This document shows, one piece after another, positions 10,905 through 19,815 of a stretch of DNA of 64,000 nucleotides. The stretch lies in assembly GCA_041737835.1 (NCBI GenBank), contig JBGSQY010000010.1; one strand, written 5' to 3'. The stretch is from Bythopirellula sp041737835 (GTDB lineage Bacteria; Planctomycetota; Planctomycetia; Pirellulales; Lacipirellulaceae). The stretch's first letter is position 1; each line of letters starts with the position of its first letter. The translations under genes and the position numbers were made by a program. Under the pieces are notes generated by a model that worked only from the letters and a program-made list of their open reading frames with translations, did not search any database and was not told where the DNA came from.

Positions 10905-12182
10905 CTAGGCGATCTTGGTTTGGGGTGGCTCGCTGAACAACTTCTCGCGGCCATCGACAATGTCGTCGGTAATCGTGTAACGGCTGCCACGCGGTTGGTC
11001 GGGCAACTCGAACATGATGTCGAGCATCACGTTCTCGATGATCGAACGCAAACCACGAGCACCCGTCTGCCGCTCGGCCGCCCGGCGAGCAATCGCCGAC
11101 AAGGCCGTTTCGGTGAACTTCAGATCAGCTTCTTCCATCGAGAACAGATGCTGATACTGCTTCGTGAGGGCGTTCTTAGGTTCGGTGAGTACGCGAACCA
11201 GTGACGATTCGTCAAGCGGTTGCAAGGCGGTCACCACGGGCAAGCGTCCCACGAGTTCGGGAATCATGCCGTATTCGACCAAGTCGTCCGGCGTGACATT
11301 GGCGAGCGTTTCGCCAAGGCCCATTTCGCGGGCGTGATCGCCAGACTGGCCGAAGCCCATCATGCGGCGACCCATCCGTTTGCGGATGACTTCTTGGATG
11401 CCGTCGAACGTACCGCCGACTATAAACAGAATGTTCGTGGTGTCGATCTGAATGTACTGCTGTTCGGGATGCTTCCGGCCACCTTGCGGGGGCACGTTGG
11501 CTGTGGTCCCTTCGAGCATCTTGAGCAAAGCTTGCTGCACGCCTTCGCCCGACACGTCGCGAGTGATCGACACGTTCTGGCTCGTCTTGCCAATCTTGTC
11601 GATTTCGTCGATGTAGAGCACCCCGCGTTGGGCGGCTTCGACGTCGAAGTCGGCCGCGTGCAGGAGTTTCAGCAACAGGTTCTCAACGTCTTCGCCCACA
11701 TAACCGGCTTCGGTCAAAGTGGTCGCATCGCCAATCGCGAACGGCACGTTGAGCTTGCGGGCCAAGGTGCGAGCGAGCAAAGTCTTACCGCAACCCGTGG
11801 GGCCCACGAGCAAAATATTGGACTTATCGATTTCGATATCGGATTCTTCTTCCGCCGCCATCAACCGCTTGTAGTGGCTGTGCACCGCAACGGCGAGCAC
11901 GCGCTTGGCGGCTTCTTGGCCAATGACGTATTCATCCAGCTCGGCGACGATTTCGCGGGGGCTGGGGACGCGGGTGAACAATTGCTTGCTCGAGCCACGA
12001 CGCTTACGTTCTTGATCGAGAATCGATTGGCAGAGCTCAATACACTCGCCACAGATGTAGACGTCGCCCGGTCCTTCGACCAAGGGTCCAACGTCACGAT
12101 AACTTTTGCGACAGAACGAACAGAAGGCATTCTTCTTTGAGGTGCTTCCGCGTCGTCCGCCGAGGTCTTTACCCACAGGCAT
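10905..12182 (-). CDS. clpX: ATP-dependent Clp protease ATP-binding subunit ClpX
   Basis: 425 residues. ClpX unfolds tagged proteins and feeds them to ClpP. An N-terminal zinc-binding domain has C21, C24, C44 and C47; the AAA+ domain has Walker A GPTGCGKT (127-134), pore loop GYVG (160-163), Walker B VLYIDE (188-193), the RKH motif (236-238) and MGFG (about 275-278) at the place of the ClpP-binding IGF loop. The C-terminal sensor segment TGARGLRSIIE is intact. The ATG at 12182 follows GGAAGGAG, which decides it over the upstream in-frame start. No clpP is adjacent in this window. Confidence 0.97.
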   Translation of the reverse strand: MPVGKDLGGRRGSTSKKNAFCSFCRKSYRDVGPLVEGPGDVYICGECIELCQSILDQERKRRGSSKQLFTRVPSPREIVAELDEYVIGQEAAKRVLAVAVHSHYKRLMAAEEESDIEIDKSNILLVGPTGCGKTLLARTLARKLNVPFAIGDATTLTEAGYVGEDVENLLLKLLHAADFDVEAAQRGVLYIDEIDKIGKTSQNVSITRDVSGEGVQQALLKMLEGTTANVPPQGGRKHPEQQYIQIDTTNILFIVGGTFDGIQEVIRKRMGRRMMGFGQSGDHAREMGLGETLANVTPDDLVEYGMIPELVGRLPVVTALQPLDESSLVRVLTEPKNALTKQYQHLFSMEEADLKFTETALSAIARRAAERQTGARGLRSIIENVMLDIMFELPDQPRGSRYTITDDIVDGREKLFSEPPQTKIA

Positions 12183-12592
12183 GCAAGTCTCCTTCCGAGG
12201 GGTGCTCACCGCATGGGGCATCACCGGCCCACGCGATTCGCGCGTGGCATCAAGGTGTCGCTCGCGGAGTCAGCCCATTGTCCAACGTCACATGACGCTG
12301 GCAACTGGACCTTACCTTATCATACCTGGCGGGGCATCCGTGTCCGCTCAGCCGAGCAAGTCAGTCTGGGGTATCATACGCAGCTTCAACGTGACTCGTT
12401 CATCGGCCATCCGTGGGGGGGTGGTTTACTAGCACGCAGTCTTGCCGAACAACCGTAGCAAGCGCTTTTGTCGGCAACTCTTACTGCGAGCCGTTGTGAG
12501 GGAAATAACCCGCACGGCCCGCAGAGTTTTCGCACGCGGCATTCAGCGCTCAGCTTCGCGCCGAGCGCTATCAACACGGCCTGCTAGCATTC
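12183..12592. other. Intergenic region upstream of clpX
   Basis: About 410 bases with no supported gene or RNA. It should contain the clpX promoter on the minus strand, and a run of seven G at 12415-12421. I could not assign a clear promoter. Confidence 0.3.
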
Positions 12593-12877
12593 CTAACCTC
12601 CTGCCGATTTCGTTCCCGTCGACGCCGAAACTTCCTTCAGTTCTGATCGTAGTTTTGTTGCTAGCTTACTCTTGATTGTTCGGAATTCTTCGTCGCTCAA
12701 ACCACCTTCGTCGTACAAATCGCGAAAGCGGGTCATCAGTTCGCTGCTCTCGGCCACCTCGTCCGTTTTGGTGCTGCGAAATCGACGAACGATCGCGACG
12801 CCAATCGCGGTCAAGACAAACACGGCCGCAAACAACAACGCTGCTTGAGTGAGTGATTGAAGTTCTTCACTGTTCAT
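12593..12877 (-). CDS. Small membrane protein with SHOCT-like C-terminus
   Basis: About 94 residues. One transmembrane helix (AALLFAAVFVLTAIGVAIV) is followed by basic residues and then a short amphipathic motif LYDEGGLSDEEFRTIKSKLA, which matches the SHOCT pattern (an oligomerisation or tail motif). Such small single-pass proteins are frequent in planctomycetes; the function is unknown. The ATG at 12877 is chosen because the hydrophobic helix follows directly; no strong ribosome site is visible. Confidence 0.7.
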   Translation of the reverse strand: MNSEELQSLTQAALLFAAVFVLTAIGVAIVRRFRSTKTDEVAESSELMTRFRDLYDEGGLSDEEFRTIKSKLATKLRSELKEVSASTGTKSAGG

Positions 12878-13151
12878 AACAATCAAGGCACCCACGCGAG
12901 TGCCACCTTCGTAAGCCAGTTGCCTCTGTTGCCCGCTATTCCGAATTTCTCTGGCTCTTCTATTATGAGCGACTCGCTAGCTAGAGTCCAGAAATGTGTG
13001 TCGGCCCGAGAGTTTACGCAACCCGATTTCCCGGAAAAGCATGAAAAGTTCGCCTAATTTCACGCGTCTAGCCCCGCTTCAAGCCCTCGGCGCGTCGCTC
13101 CGATACCAGGAGATGGGGGACACTGCGCACTCGCGGTGTCCGCCCCGAGCC

Positions 13152-13172
13152 CCGGAGGGCGTGGCCCTCCGG
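13152..13172. repeat. Perfect 9-bp hairpin, REP-like
   Basis: CCGGAGGGC (13152-13160) and GCCCTCCGG (13164-13172) pair perfectly around GTG, flanked by AGCC/GGCT that extends the pairing imperfectly. It lies about 20 bases before the 13195 start, between divergent genes, so it is not a terminator for either. It may be a repetitive palindrome; no second copy was noticed in this window. Confidence 0.5.
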
Positions 13173-13194
13173 CTAGGACTTTTGTTAATCGAAT

Positions 13195-14922
13195 ATGCAG
13201 ACGACAACAGCTCAATCCGAATTACAAACACTGCTTAGGCGCATCGCCTGCGCTTTGAGCTGTCTGTCCGTTTGCCTGTTGAGTCCTTGCTTCGCGATCG
13301 CTCAAGTCACGCCACAACTGCAAGCCATTTACTGGCAGCAGCCCACGTTGTTCATTCCCTATCAAGTTAACCAGCAAGATCCGCTGTTCAAAGAGATCGC
13401 CCAGGTCCAGTTGCTGCTCTCGCGCACGGGGGCCAATGACTGGAGCGTGCTGCAATCCGCGCAGCCCAATGTCCAAGGTTTCAGTTATCACGCCCCCGAG
13501 GATGGCCGCTATTGGTTTGCCCTCCGGCATCTCGATGCAAAAGGCCAAGTGCTCGGTGGCGCGCAAGTCATCCCTCAGTTGAACTTGGTGATCGACACTA
13601 GCCAGCCGCAACTCACGCTCTCCGCTTCGCGTGAAAACGATCATCAAATCGCGATTCGCTATGATGCCTCGGATGCGAATCTCCAAACGACTTCGCTGAT
13701 TCTTGAAGCTCGCGTTGGTGGTGGTTTATGGACGAACGTGCACGTCGGACCGCCCGAGATTTCAGAAGCAGGCCGCGTCTCGGGCACAGCGCGTTGGTCG
13801 CCGCCAGAAAACAGTGGCGCGATCGAAGTACGCGGCTCGATCGCCGACGGCGCTGGCCAACGTGGGCAAGCGACAACCTTGGTTTCCGCGTCATCATCGC
13901 CTGTGCAATCAACGTCACCCGCGGCGATGCTTCCCAACATCGCTTCGACAGGTTCGCCATCGGCCCGAGCCGCGCAAGATTGGCCCGCAAGCAATCAATT
14001 GCTTGAAAAAAATCGAAATGAAAACGCCCAATCGTCGTCAGCGCCACTCGCCGATTTACCACCCGCCGACAATCCGTATTCCAACGCCAGCGACTCTCAC
14101 ACGGCCCGCCGCACGTTGGCCAAGTTTGCCGTGGATGGTTCGGAAAATTCGTCCGTATTAGAAACCTTCGCTCCGAGTTTGATCGACGCGAATCAACCTA
14201 CCGCGGAAGCTCCCAAAGCCTTGCCCCTGATCGACGACGAAAGCTGGGAAGCGAAAGGTCGCAACCCGGGTGAGCCCTTGCTGGTGAACGCACGGACCTT
14301 CGATGTCGAATACGACCTGCAAGAAGTCGGCCCCTGGGGAGTCGCGAAAGTCGAACTCTGGGGCACGCAAGACAACGGCAAGACCTGGCAAAGCTACGGC
14401 GTCGATCCCGATAATCGCACGCCAGTACGTGTCACGGTACCCAACGGCGGCACGTTTGGGTTTCGCATTTTGGTCGAAGGGGCCAACGGCGTGAGTGCTC
14501 CGCCGCCCCACTCCGGCGCAGAGCCCGAACTCATAGTGAATGTCGACCTGCAACCGCCGGTCGCCAAAATCCTCGCTGCTGAACCGGGCGAAGGAAATCT
14601 CTCCGATCACCTGCGAATTCGTTGGCAAGCCGACGACGACAATCTCGACGCCCGTCCGATTGGGTTGTTCTACAGTTCGTTTCCTAATGGCCCCTGGTCA
14701 ACCGTCGCCGCCGGATTGGAAAACACAGGCTCGTACGTCTGGCGAATCGAACGCCACGTACCCGGCAGATTCTATCTAAGACTCGAAGCCCGCGACATCG
14801 CCGGCAACGTCGCAACGTATCAAACGCCAGAACCGTTGGCCCTCGACCGCCCACAACCCACGGGCACGCTCCGCAATATCCGGCCGATTACGGATGTACC
14901 GTCGGTTGGGTGGAGTCAGTGA
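13195..14922 (+). CDS. Secreted protein with tandem beta-sandwich-like domains, unknown function
   Basis: 575 residues. An N-terminal signal sequence (LLRRIACALSCLSVCLLSPC, cleavage near AIAQ) indicates export. The body looks like Ig- or fibronectin-type beta-sandwich units: one pair at about 35-235, a low-complexity Ser/Pro/Ala linker at about 235-350, and another pair at about 360-555 (VELWGTQDNGKTWQSYG, IRWQADDDNLDARPIGLFY). No catalytic motif is visible. I do not recognise a named family. ATG at 13195; the gene is divergent from the SHOCT protein and ends before a foldback element. Confidence 0.75.
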   Translation: MQTTTAQSELQTLLRRIACALSCLSVCLLSPCFAIAQVTPQLQAIYWQQPTLFIPYQVNQQDPLFKEIAQVQLLLSRTGANDWSVLQSAQPNVQGFSYHAPEDGRYWFALRHLDAKGQVLGGAQVIPQLNLVIDTSQPQLTLSASRENDHQIAIRYDASDANLQTTSLILEARVGGGLWTNVHVGPPEISEAGRVSGTARWSPPENSGAIEVRGSIADGAGQRGQATTLVSASSSPVQSTSPAAMLPNIASTGSPSARAAQDWPASNQLLEKNRNENAQSSSAPLADLPPADNPYSNASDSHTARRTLAKFAVDGSENSSVLETFAPSLIDANQPTAEAPKALPLIDDESWEAKGRNPGEPLLVNARTFDVEYDLQEVGPWGVAKVELWGTQDNGKTWQSYGVDPDNRTPVRVTVPNGGTFGFRILVEGANGVSAPPPHSGAEPELIVNVDLQPPVAKILAAEPGEGNLSDHLRIRWQADDDNLDARPIGLFYSSFPNGPWSTVAAGLENTGSYVWRIERHVPGRFYLRLEARDIAGNVATYQTPEPLALDRPQPTGTLRNIRPITDVPSVGWSQ

Positions 14923-15039
14923 GCGTTAGCCGATCTTTTGGTTCCAATTCCTCGATAGCTAATCTTGCAATCACAGAGATCTGCATCGAATTGTGATACA
15001 TAGCCAGTTCAAATGCTGCGATTCACGCCAGATTTTTGT

Positions 15040-15316
15040 ATCCCGAAGGGATTACGGCAATTAGCCCCGGGTTGCGGTGACACGAGTTCCGCGAGCGACA
15101 ACGCTACCCGGGGTACGCAGATAAGATTTCTGTCGGCCGAGCAGCACGCACTGAGTATCGGTGGAATATTATCGAGGCCGAAAGGAACCCGCGTAGATTT
15201 CGTCCTCAGCTGCGCGCCATCGGTACACACCTTAACTTCGAACGAGAAAATGAGGACATAATCCGGCGGTATCGCTGTGCTCAACCCCCGGCTAATCGCT
15301 GTAATCCCTTTGGGAT
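15040..15316. repeat. Foldback element with 35-bp terminal inverted repeats
   Basis: The left arm (15040-15074) and the reverse complement of the right arm (15282-15316) agree at 30 of 35 positions, beginning ATCCCRAAGGGATTACRGC and ending GGGTTG. The interior of about 207 bases contains a second smaller palindrome around CCCCGGGT (15066-15118). It fills the gap between two convergent genes. No transposase is encoded, so it could be a MITE-like or REP-like element, possibly acting as a bidirectional terminator. Short open frames within it have no protein features. Confidence 0.7.
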
Positions 15317-15335
15317 CGTAAAACGATAGTATCCG

Positions 15336-16679
15336 CTAGGCCCGTCGCCGCAACCCCACCGCCGCCATCCCCACCAGTACCAACACCACTCCCGCTGGTT
15401 CGGGAATCAGAGCGATATCAAGTTGATACATTTGCGCGACGTTCATCGCGCCGCCAATTCGCACGAAATAATTGCCCGCACCTGCGACGTTAAAATCAAG
15501 AATGCTCTCGGCCACCCCCAAGCCGCCCGCAATTGACGAAGCCAACAGGTTTACGCCCGCGCTGTCGTAAAGAAACAACGTCAGGTCATTCAGTGCCGAG
15601 GCATTGAACAAACTTTGGGTTCCGCCATGTGAGCCTGCCATGTAACTGGGTCCCACGGGGGTGAGCATGATATCGAGGACCCCCTCCTTATCCACCGTAA
15701 ATTTAAAATAATCGACATCGGCACTTTTGTTGATGCTCAGAAAATCAATGTCGGTGGGGGCAATCGTACGATCGACCGCATCTTCACCAAGCTTGAAAGA
15801 TTGATGCTTAGGTAGCAGCCCTAAGTTCGTGGCATTACCAACCGTGTCGTTGCCGCCCAATTCTTCAAAGCGATCTCCATACAAATGATGCACGCCTAAC
15901 ACTTCGTCAAACTGCGGACCGTCGATATTGACGTCCAAGTTGGCTTCCATCAAAAACCGGCTATCCGAAGACGCCGTGTGGTCTAACCCTAAACCGTGCC
16001 CCACCTCGTGCATGATCGTGTTACGAAACCGCAGATAGTTCCCCCCTGCATTGCCCAGCAGTGTCACCTCCGACGTATCGATCACCATGTCGGAATTGTT
16101 GGGAAAATAGTTGTAGGCCAACACCGAAGGCCGCACGTTGCCGTCGATATAATGACCACCAATGCGAATATCACCGCGCCGTCCTAAGCTGCCTGTGAGT
16201 GTGCCCAAATTTACGCCATCGTCGTTGGGTTCATAACGAACTCGCAAACCCGAAATCGCATCCCAACGATCGAGTCCCGACTTGATTAAGTTGAACCACG
16301 CCCGCTGCGTGTAATCATTGCCACCCGGCCCTGCCCCGCCGTGATGAATGTTGTCGAGAAATGCAATCAGGTTGCTCGGCGCATTAGGCTCGCCTTGCCC
16401 GGTAGGCATCCCCGTTCCATCGGCGACAAGGCTCCAGGTCAGCGTCGCCGATTCACCCGCGGGTCGCGATCCAGAAGCAGTCGTCGTGAACCCGCTTCCT
16501 GCAACAAACGCTGCCGGGGCATCCCCTTCGCCCGTCTGGAAGAAATCGAGAATATTCTGATGCACGCACGAGACCGTCTGAGGCATACCGCATTGGTCAC
16601 ATGCCAATACCGCTGTCGGACCGACAGCGACCAAGAGCGCGAGCGTGAGAAAGAAAGCCCGAATTGTGGCGTATGGCAT
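15336..16679 (-). CDS. Secreted matrixin (M10) metalloprotease with PEP-CTERM anchor
   Basis: 447 residues. Signal peptide at 1-26 (FFLTLALLVAVGPTAVLAC). The catalytic part has a full metzincin zinc site HEVGHGLGLDH followed by a Met-turn candidate (RFLMEAN). Downstream is a beta-rich region resembling the bacterial pre-peptidase C-terminal type (DYFKFTVDKEGVLDIML, LTLFLYDSAGVNLLA), then IPEPAG, a hydrophobic helix and terminal RRR, which is a canonical PEP-CTERM signal. It is expected to be processed by an exosortase and held at the envelope. ATG at 16679; divergent from holA. Confidence 0.9.
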   Translation of the reverse strand: MPYATIRAFFLTLALLVAVGPTAVLACDQCGMPQTVSCVHQNILDFFQTGEGDAPAAFVAGSGFTTTASGSRPAGESATLTWSLVADGTGMPTGQGEPNAPSNLIAFLDNIHHGGAGPGGNDYTQRAWFNLIKSGLDRWDAISGLRVRYEPNDDGVNLGTLTGSLGRRGDIRIGGHYIDGNVRPSVLAYNYFPNNSDMVIDTSEVTLLGNAGGNYLRFRNTIMHEVGHGLGLDHTASSDSRFLMEANLDVNIDGPQFDEVLGVHHLYGDRFEELGGNDTVGNATNLGLLPKHQSFKLGEDAVDRTIAPTDIDFLSINKSADVDYFKFTVDKEGVLDIMLTPVGPSYMAGSHGGTQSLFNASALNDLTLFLYDSAGVNLLASSIAGGLGVAESILDFNVAGAGNYFVRIGGAMNVAQMYQLDIALIPEPAGVVLVLVGMAAVGLRRRA

Positions 16680-17110
16680 AAGATCATCCGTTAGAAAATC
16701 AAAGGAGCATGATTAGTCAAGCTATTCATGTCCTGCTCAACGGTGCGCCACTCAGAAGGCAACGCGTCGGATCATTCCGCGCGAAGAACTTACAGCCACT
16801 CATTCCCTGACACCATGCGACAACAGAGGGTGCGCCGCCACGGACGAGTAGATGTTATTGCGACCGGTCTTAAAACGCGGTCGTTGTCAGTTCACGAGAC
16901 TTGCCTCAAAGTTCCAAAACGCTGTTGGTAGGACCAATCTTCCCTCTTCACAGGGCACCTTTTAGGATAGTCGCCCACCGCGACCCCCACAAGTATTTGG
17001 CAGATTCCCCTGCCAAGACTCGGTAAGCAAAATCGCTATAACTTGGTCCCCCCCACCAATCGGTGCCGTCACTGCTAACATTCTCTCCCCGTAAGAGATA
17101 TAACGTCAGC
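16680..17110. other. Divergent promoter region between matrixin and holA
   Basis: About 430 bases without a supported gene. One small inverted repeat, CGACCG/CGGTCG with an 11-12 base loop, lies near 16860-16890. Promoters for both flanking genes should be here but none is clear by eye. Confidence 0.3.
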
Positions 17111-18208
17111 ATGGCCAAAGCCGCTGATACCACCCTGCCCGCCCTCAAAGTGCTCATGTCACCGGGCGAATTTAAGCCCAGCGGCGTGACCGCCGTGGTG
17201 GGGGACGACGCCTTTCTGAAGCACGAAGTCCGCCTGGCCCTGGTTCGCGCGCTCTTGGGGGACGATGCGGAGTTGGGTGCCGAAATCCTCGAAGGCAAAT
17301 CGGCCGAGCTCCGAGACGTGCTCGACGCGCTGAGCGAGCGCTCCCTTTTCGGGGGCGACGACCGGGTCGTGATCATCGAAGAAGCCGATTCGTTTGTTAA
17401 ACAATACCGCGAGCAACTCGAAGCGATTGTCGAAAAGCCCCCCACCGGCGCGGTGCTGATTCTCGAAGTCGCCAGTTGGCCCGGCAACACACGACTGGCC
17501 AAAGCGGTCGCCAAGAGCGGCCTGACGGTCACCTGCCAAGTCCCCGAGAAAGGGGCCGAGCTCACCGCGTTCACGAAACTGCTCAAGGATTGGTTGATCG
17601 AAGTCGCGAAGCGCGAGCATCAGGTCGAATTGAAACGTCCCGCCGTGGACCTGCTTGTCGACTTAATTCCCCCCGAGCCGGGCATCCTGTTTCAAGAGAT
17701 CGCGCGCCTGGCGTTGCTCACTGAGAAGAAGGGAATCATCGACGCCGATCTCGTCCGCGAGCATGTCGGCGGGTGGCGGGTTCGCAAAACGTGGGACATG
17801 ATCGACGCGGTGGCCGATGGCAAAGCCGCCGAAGCCCTCAACCAACTAGATCGTCTGCTCGCCGCGGGCGAGGAACCTCACGCGCTGCTGCCGCAAATGG
17901 CTTCGACGTTGCGCCGCTTCGCCGCGGCGGTCAGTTGCTATGAACAAGCCGAACAGCAACGTCGCTCGATTTCTCTGCGCGCCGCCCTCGAAGAAAGCGG
18001 CATGCCCGTGTTCAAAATGAGCACGGCCGAAAACCAGCTTAAACAGATCGGTCGGCCACGCGCCAAGGAACTCTATCACTGGCTGCTAGCAGCTGACTTG
18101 GAACTCAAAGGGCACAATTCCACCAAAGACCGTGCCCGGCGAGTTATCGAAACGCTAATCGTGCGACTCTCCAAAGAAGCCGCCCCCAATCGACCCGCTT
18201 CGCGCTAG
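17111..18208 (+). CDS. holA: DNA polymerase III subunit delta
   Basis: 365 residues, usual size for the clamp-loader delta subunit that opens the beta sliding clamp. The N-terminal part has VTAVVGDDAFLKHEVRLAL and FGGDDRVVIIEEADSFV, and the middle and C-terminal helical parts include KTWDMIDAVADGKAAEALNQ and EEPHALLPQMASTLRR, as in bacterial HolA. As expected for delta, no Walker A motif is present. The ATG at 17111 is preferred to upstream in-frame starts because the alignable part begins soon after it; the ribosome site is weak. Confidence 0.9.
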   Translation: MAKAADTTLPALKVLMSPGEFKPSGVTAVVGDDAFLKHEVRLALVRALLGDDAELGAEILEGKSAELRDVLDALSERSLFGGDDRVVIIEEADSFVKQYREQLEAIVEKPPTGAVLILEVASWPGNTRLAKAVAKSGLTVTCQVPEKGAELTAFTKLLKDWLIEVAKREHQVELKRPAVDLLVDLIPPEPGILFQEIARLALLTEKKGIIDADLVREHVGGWRVRKTWDMIDAVADGKAAEALNQLDRLLAAGEEPHALLPQMASTLRRFAAAVSCYEQAEQQRRSISLRAALEESGMPVFKMSTAENQLKQIGRPRAKELYHWLLAADLELKGHNSTKDRARRVIETLIVRLSKEAAPNRPASR

Positions 18209-18210
18209 CA

Positions 18211-18252
18211 CCGCCGGTTTCTCATTCATCTTGCCTGCTGGCGGCGGGTTTT
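18211..18252 (+). terminator. Possible weak terminator after holA
   Basis: Arms CCGCCG (18211-18216) and CGGCGG (18242-18247) are followed by GTTTT. The stem is short and the loop long (25 bases), so this is tentative. Confidence 0.3.
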
Positions 18253-18305
18253 CTACTATCCGCGGCCATTCTCGAACCGTCCTTCCCGCAATTACGTGTC
18301 ACAAG

Positions 18306-19733
18306 ATGCGCTTATTGTCATCAAATCAACTGTTGCGATTCATCCCTTCAGCCGTGGTCGCATGCGCGCTGGGTTGCACCGGCCCTTGGTCGGCGAGCAG
18401 CACCGAACCATTGTCGGTATCGCACACCGCTGCTGATTCGCTCGCCAATGCCCCACTGCTTACCGAACCAACCGTCACCCCCGCCTCGGCGGTCACTCCC
18501 ACACCACAGCCCGCCCCTACAGCTGTTCCACTTACCGCCGAACAAGAGATCTCGCTTAACAATTTGGTTGCCGAAGTTCGCTCCACGACGCCCCTCAGTC
18601 CCGCCGCCGAACATAAGCTGCGAACCGAACTCCGCGCCGCGCGTCAGGACGAATGGTCTTTGGTGGCCAAGCAATTCTGCTCGGCACTCGCCTATAGCGA
18701 ACAACTCATCGCACGTGAGCAAAAGGAACTGGCCGCTCAAATGCCCGCCAGTCAATTCTCGGCGTTTCCCCAGCCGACAGTGACTCAAAAAGCGACTTCG
18801 CCTGGTGCACCGCCGGTTCCCGCCACAATCGTTGAAGCGGACAAAGCGCCACTGTCCTCCCCAACAACACAAGTCATCTCCGATCAAGCAAACATCCCCA
18901 CCGAGCAATCGCTCCCCGTGCGGGGCACAACGCTGGCCAATCACGTTTCCGAGCCACAAGCAACGACGACTCAACAATCGGTGCAGCAAGCCTCGCATGT
19001 CGTGGCCACAGATACCGGCGTGTCGACACCGACCAATTGGCAAGCCCAACTCGATGCCGCGATCACGGCGATGCAAAACGAAGTGAAAGCCAATCCCGGC
19101 AGCACTGACGAATTGCAAGAACACATGCGGCTGCGCATGCTGCTGCTCATGGCGGGGCGCGAATCCGATTCTCTCGCCCCCATCCCCGGCGCTTCACCGA
19201 CGGAACAAGACTATTGGTCCAAGCAGTTGTTCGCTTTGTCGACCTACTTCGACAACTCGCGCCAAATCGATACCAAACAACGGGCCGCGGGGGCACTGAT
19301 TCATCTGGATGCGGCCCGTGCCAAACTGGCGGAACTTGCCACGCTGCAAGTTCGCAACCTCGCCTTCGTTGATAAGGTCGACGGCTATGGATTGTACGAG
19401 CCCCACGAAGGCGCGAAGTTCAAGCCGGGCGATCAGGTGAATCTCTACGCCGAAGTCGATAGCTTCCGCAGTGAATCGACCAAGGATGGCTATCGCACGG
19501 CACTTGCCACGAGCTACGAAGTGGTCGATCCCCAAGGCCGCCGCGTCGACGGTGCGCAATTCCCCGAAGTCGAAGACGTCTGTCGCAATCAACGCCATGA
19601 TTTCCACATGCAATATGGCGTGGCCCTCCCCACGCGCATCTATCCCGGCGAATACGAGATCCGCCTAATCATTACCGACCAACTGTCCAACAAGATCGGC
19701 CAGGCGTCGCTCCCCTTCGAAATCGTCGAATGA
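18306..19733 (+). CDS. Predicted lipoprotein, unknown function
   Basis: About 475 residues. From the ATG at 18306 the N-terminus is a signal sequence with a lipobox-like end (VVACALGC), so attachment as a lipoprotein is likely. Residues of about 30-260 are Ala/Pro/Thr/Ser-rich and probably extended. The C-terminal part of about 200 residues is folded-looking and ends in a beta-rich unit (FVDKVDGYGLYEPHEGAKF, YPGEYEIRLIITDQLSNKIG). I do not recognise a family. It starts about 100 bases after holA in the same direction. Confidence 0.7.
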   Translation: MRLLSSNQLLRFIPSAVVACALGCTGPWSASSTEPLSVSHTAADSLANAPLLTEPTVTPASAVTPTPQPAPTAVPLTAEQEISLNNLVAEVRSTTPLSPAAEHKLRTELRAARQDEWSLVAKQFCSALAYSEQLIAREQKELAAQMPASQFSAFPQPTVTQKATSPGAPPVPATIVEADKAPLSSPTTQVISDQANIPTEQSLPVRGTTLANHVSEPQATTTQQSVQQASHVVATDTGVSTPTNWQAQLDAAITAMQNEVKANPGSTDELQEHMRLRMLLLMAGRESDSLAPIPGASPTEQDYWSKQLFALSTYFDNSRQIDTKQRAAGALIHLDAARAKLAELATLQVRNLAFVDKVDGYGLYEPHEGAKFKPGDQVNLYAEVDSFRSESTKDGYRTALATSYEVVDPQGRRVDGAQFPEVEDVCRNQRHDFHMQYGVALPTRIYPGEYEIRLIITDQLSNKIGQASLPFEIVE

Positions 19734-19736
19734 ACC

Positions 19737-19755
19737 AGCCGCTTGCAGCTTAGCG
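19737..19755. repeat. Short palindromic repeat, AGCCGCTTGCGGCTTAGCG family
   Basis: AGCCGCTTGCAGCTTAGCG differs at one position from the copy at 51965-51983. It begins 3 bases after the stop codon of the lipoprotein gene. Related copies lie at 25846-25866 and, more diverged, near 27430-27450. Confidence 0.6.
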
Positions 19756-19815
19756 ATTTCCCCGAGTAGAATAAATTCTTCTCTTCCGCTCGTTTCTCCC
19801 ATCGAGGCTCCGATC

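Noticed and set aside
15009..15284. 91-codon open frame in the foldback element
   Set aside because: It spans the inverted-repeat arm and has no protein features; the DNA palindrome explains the sequence better.
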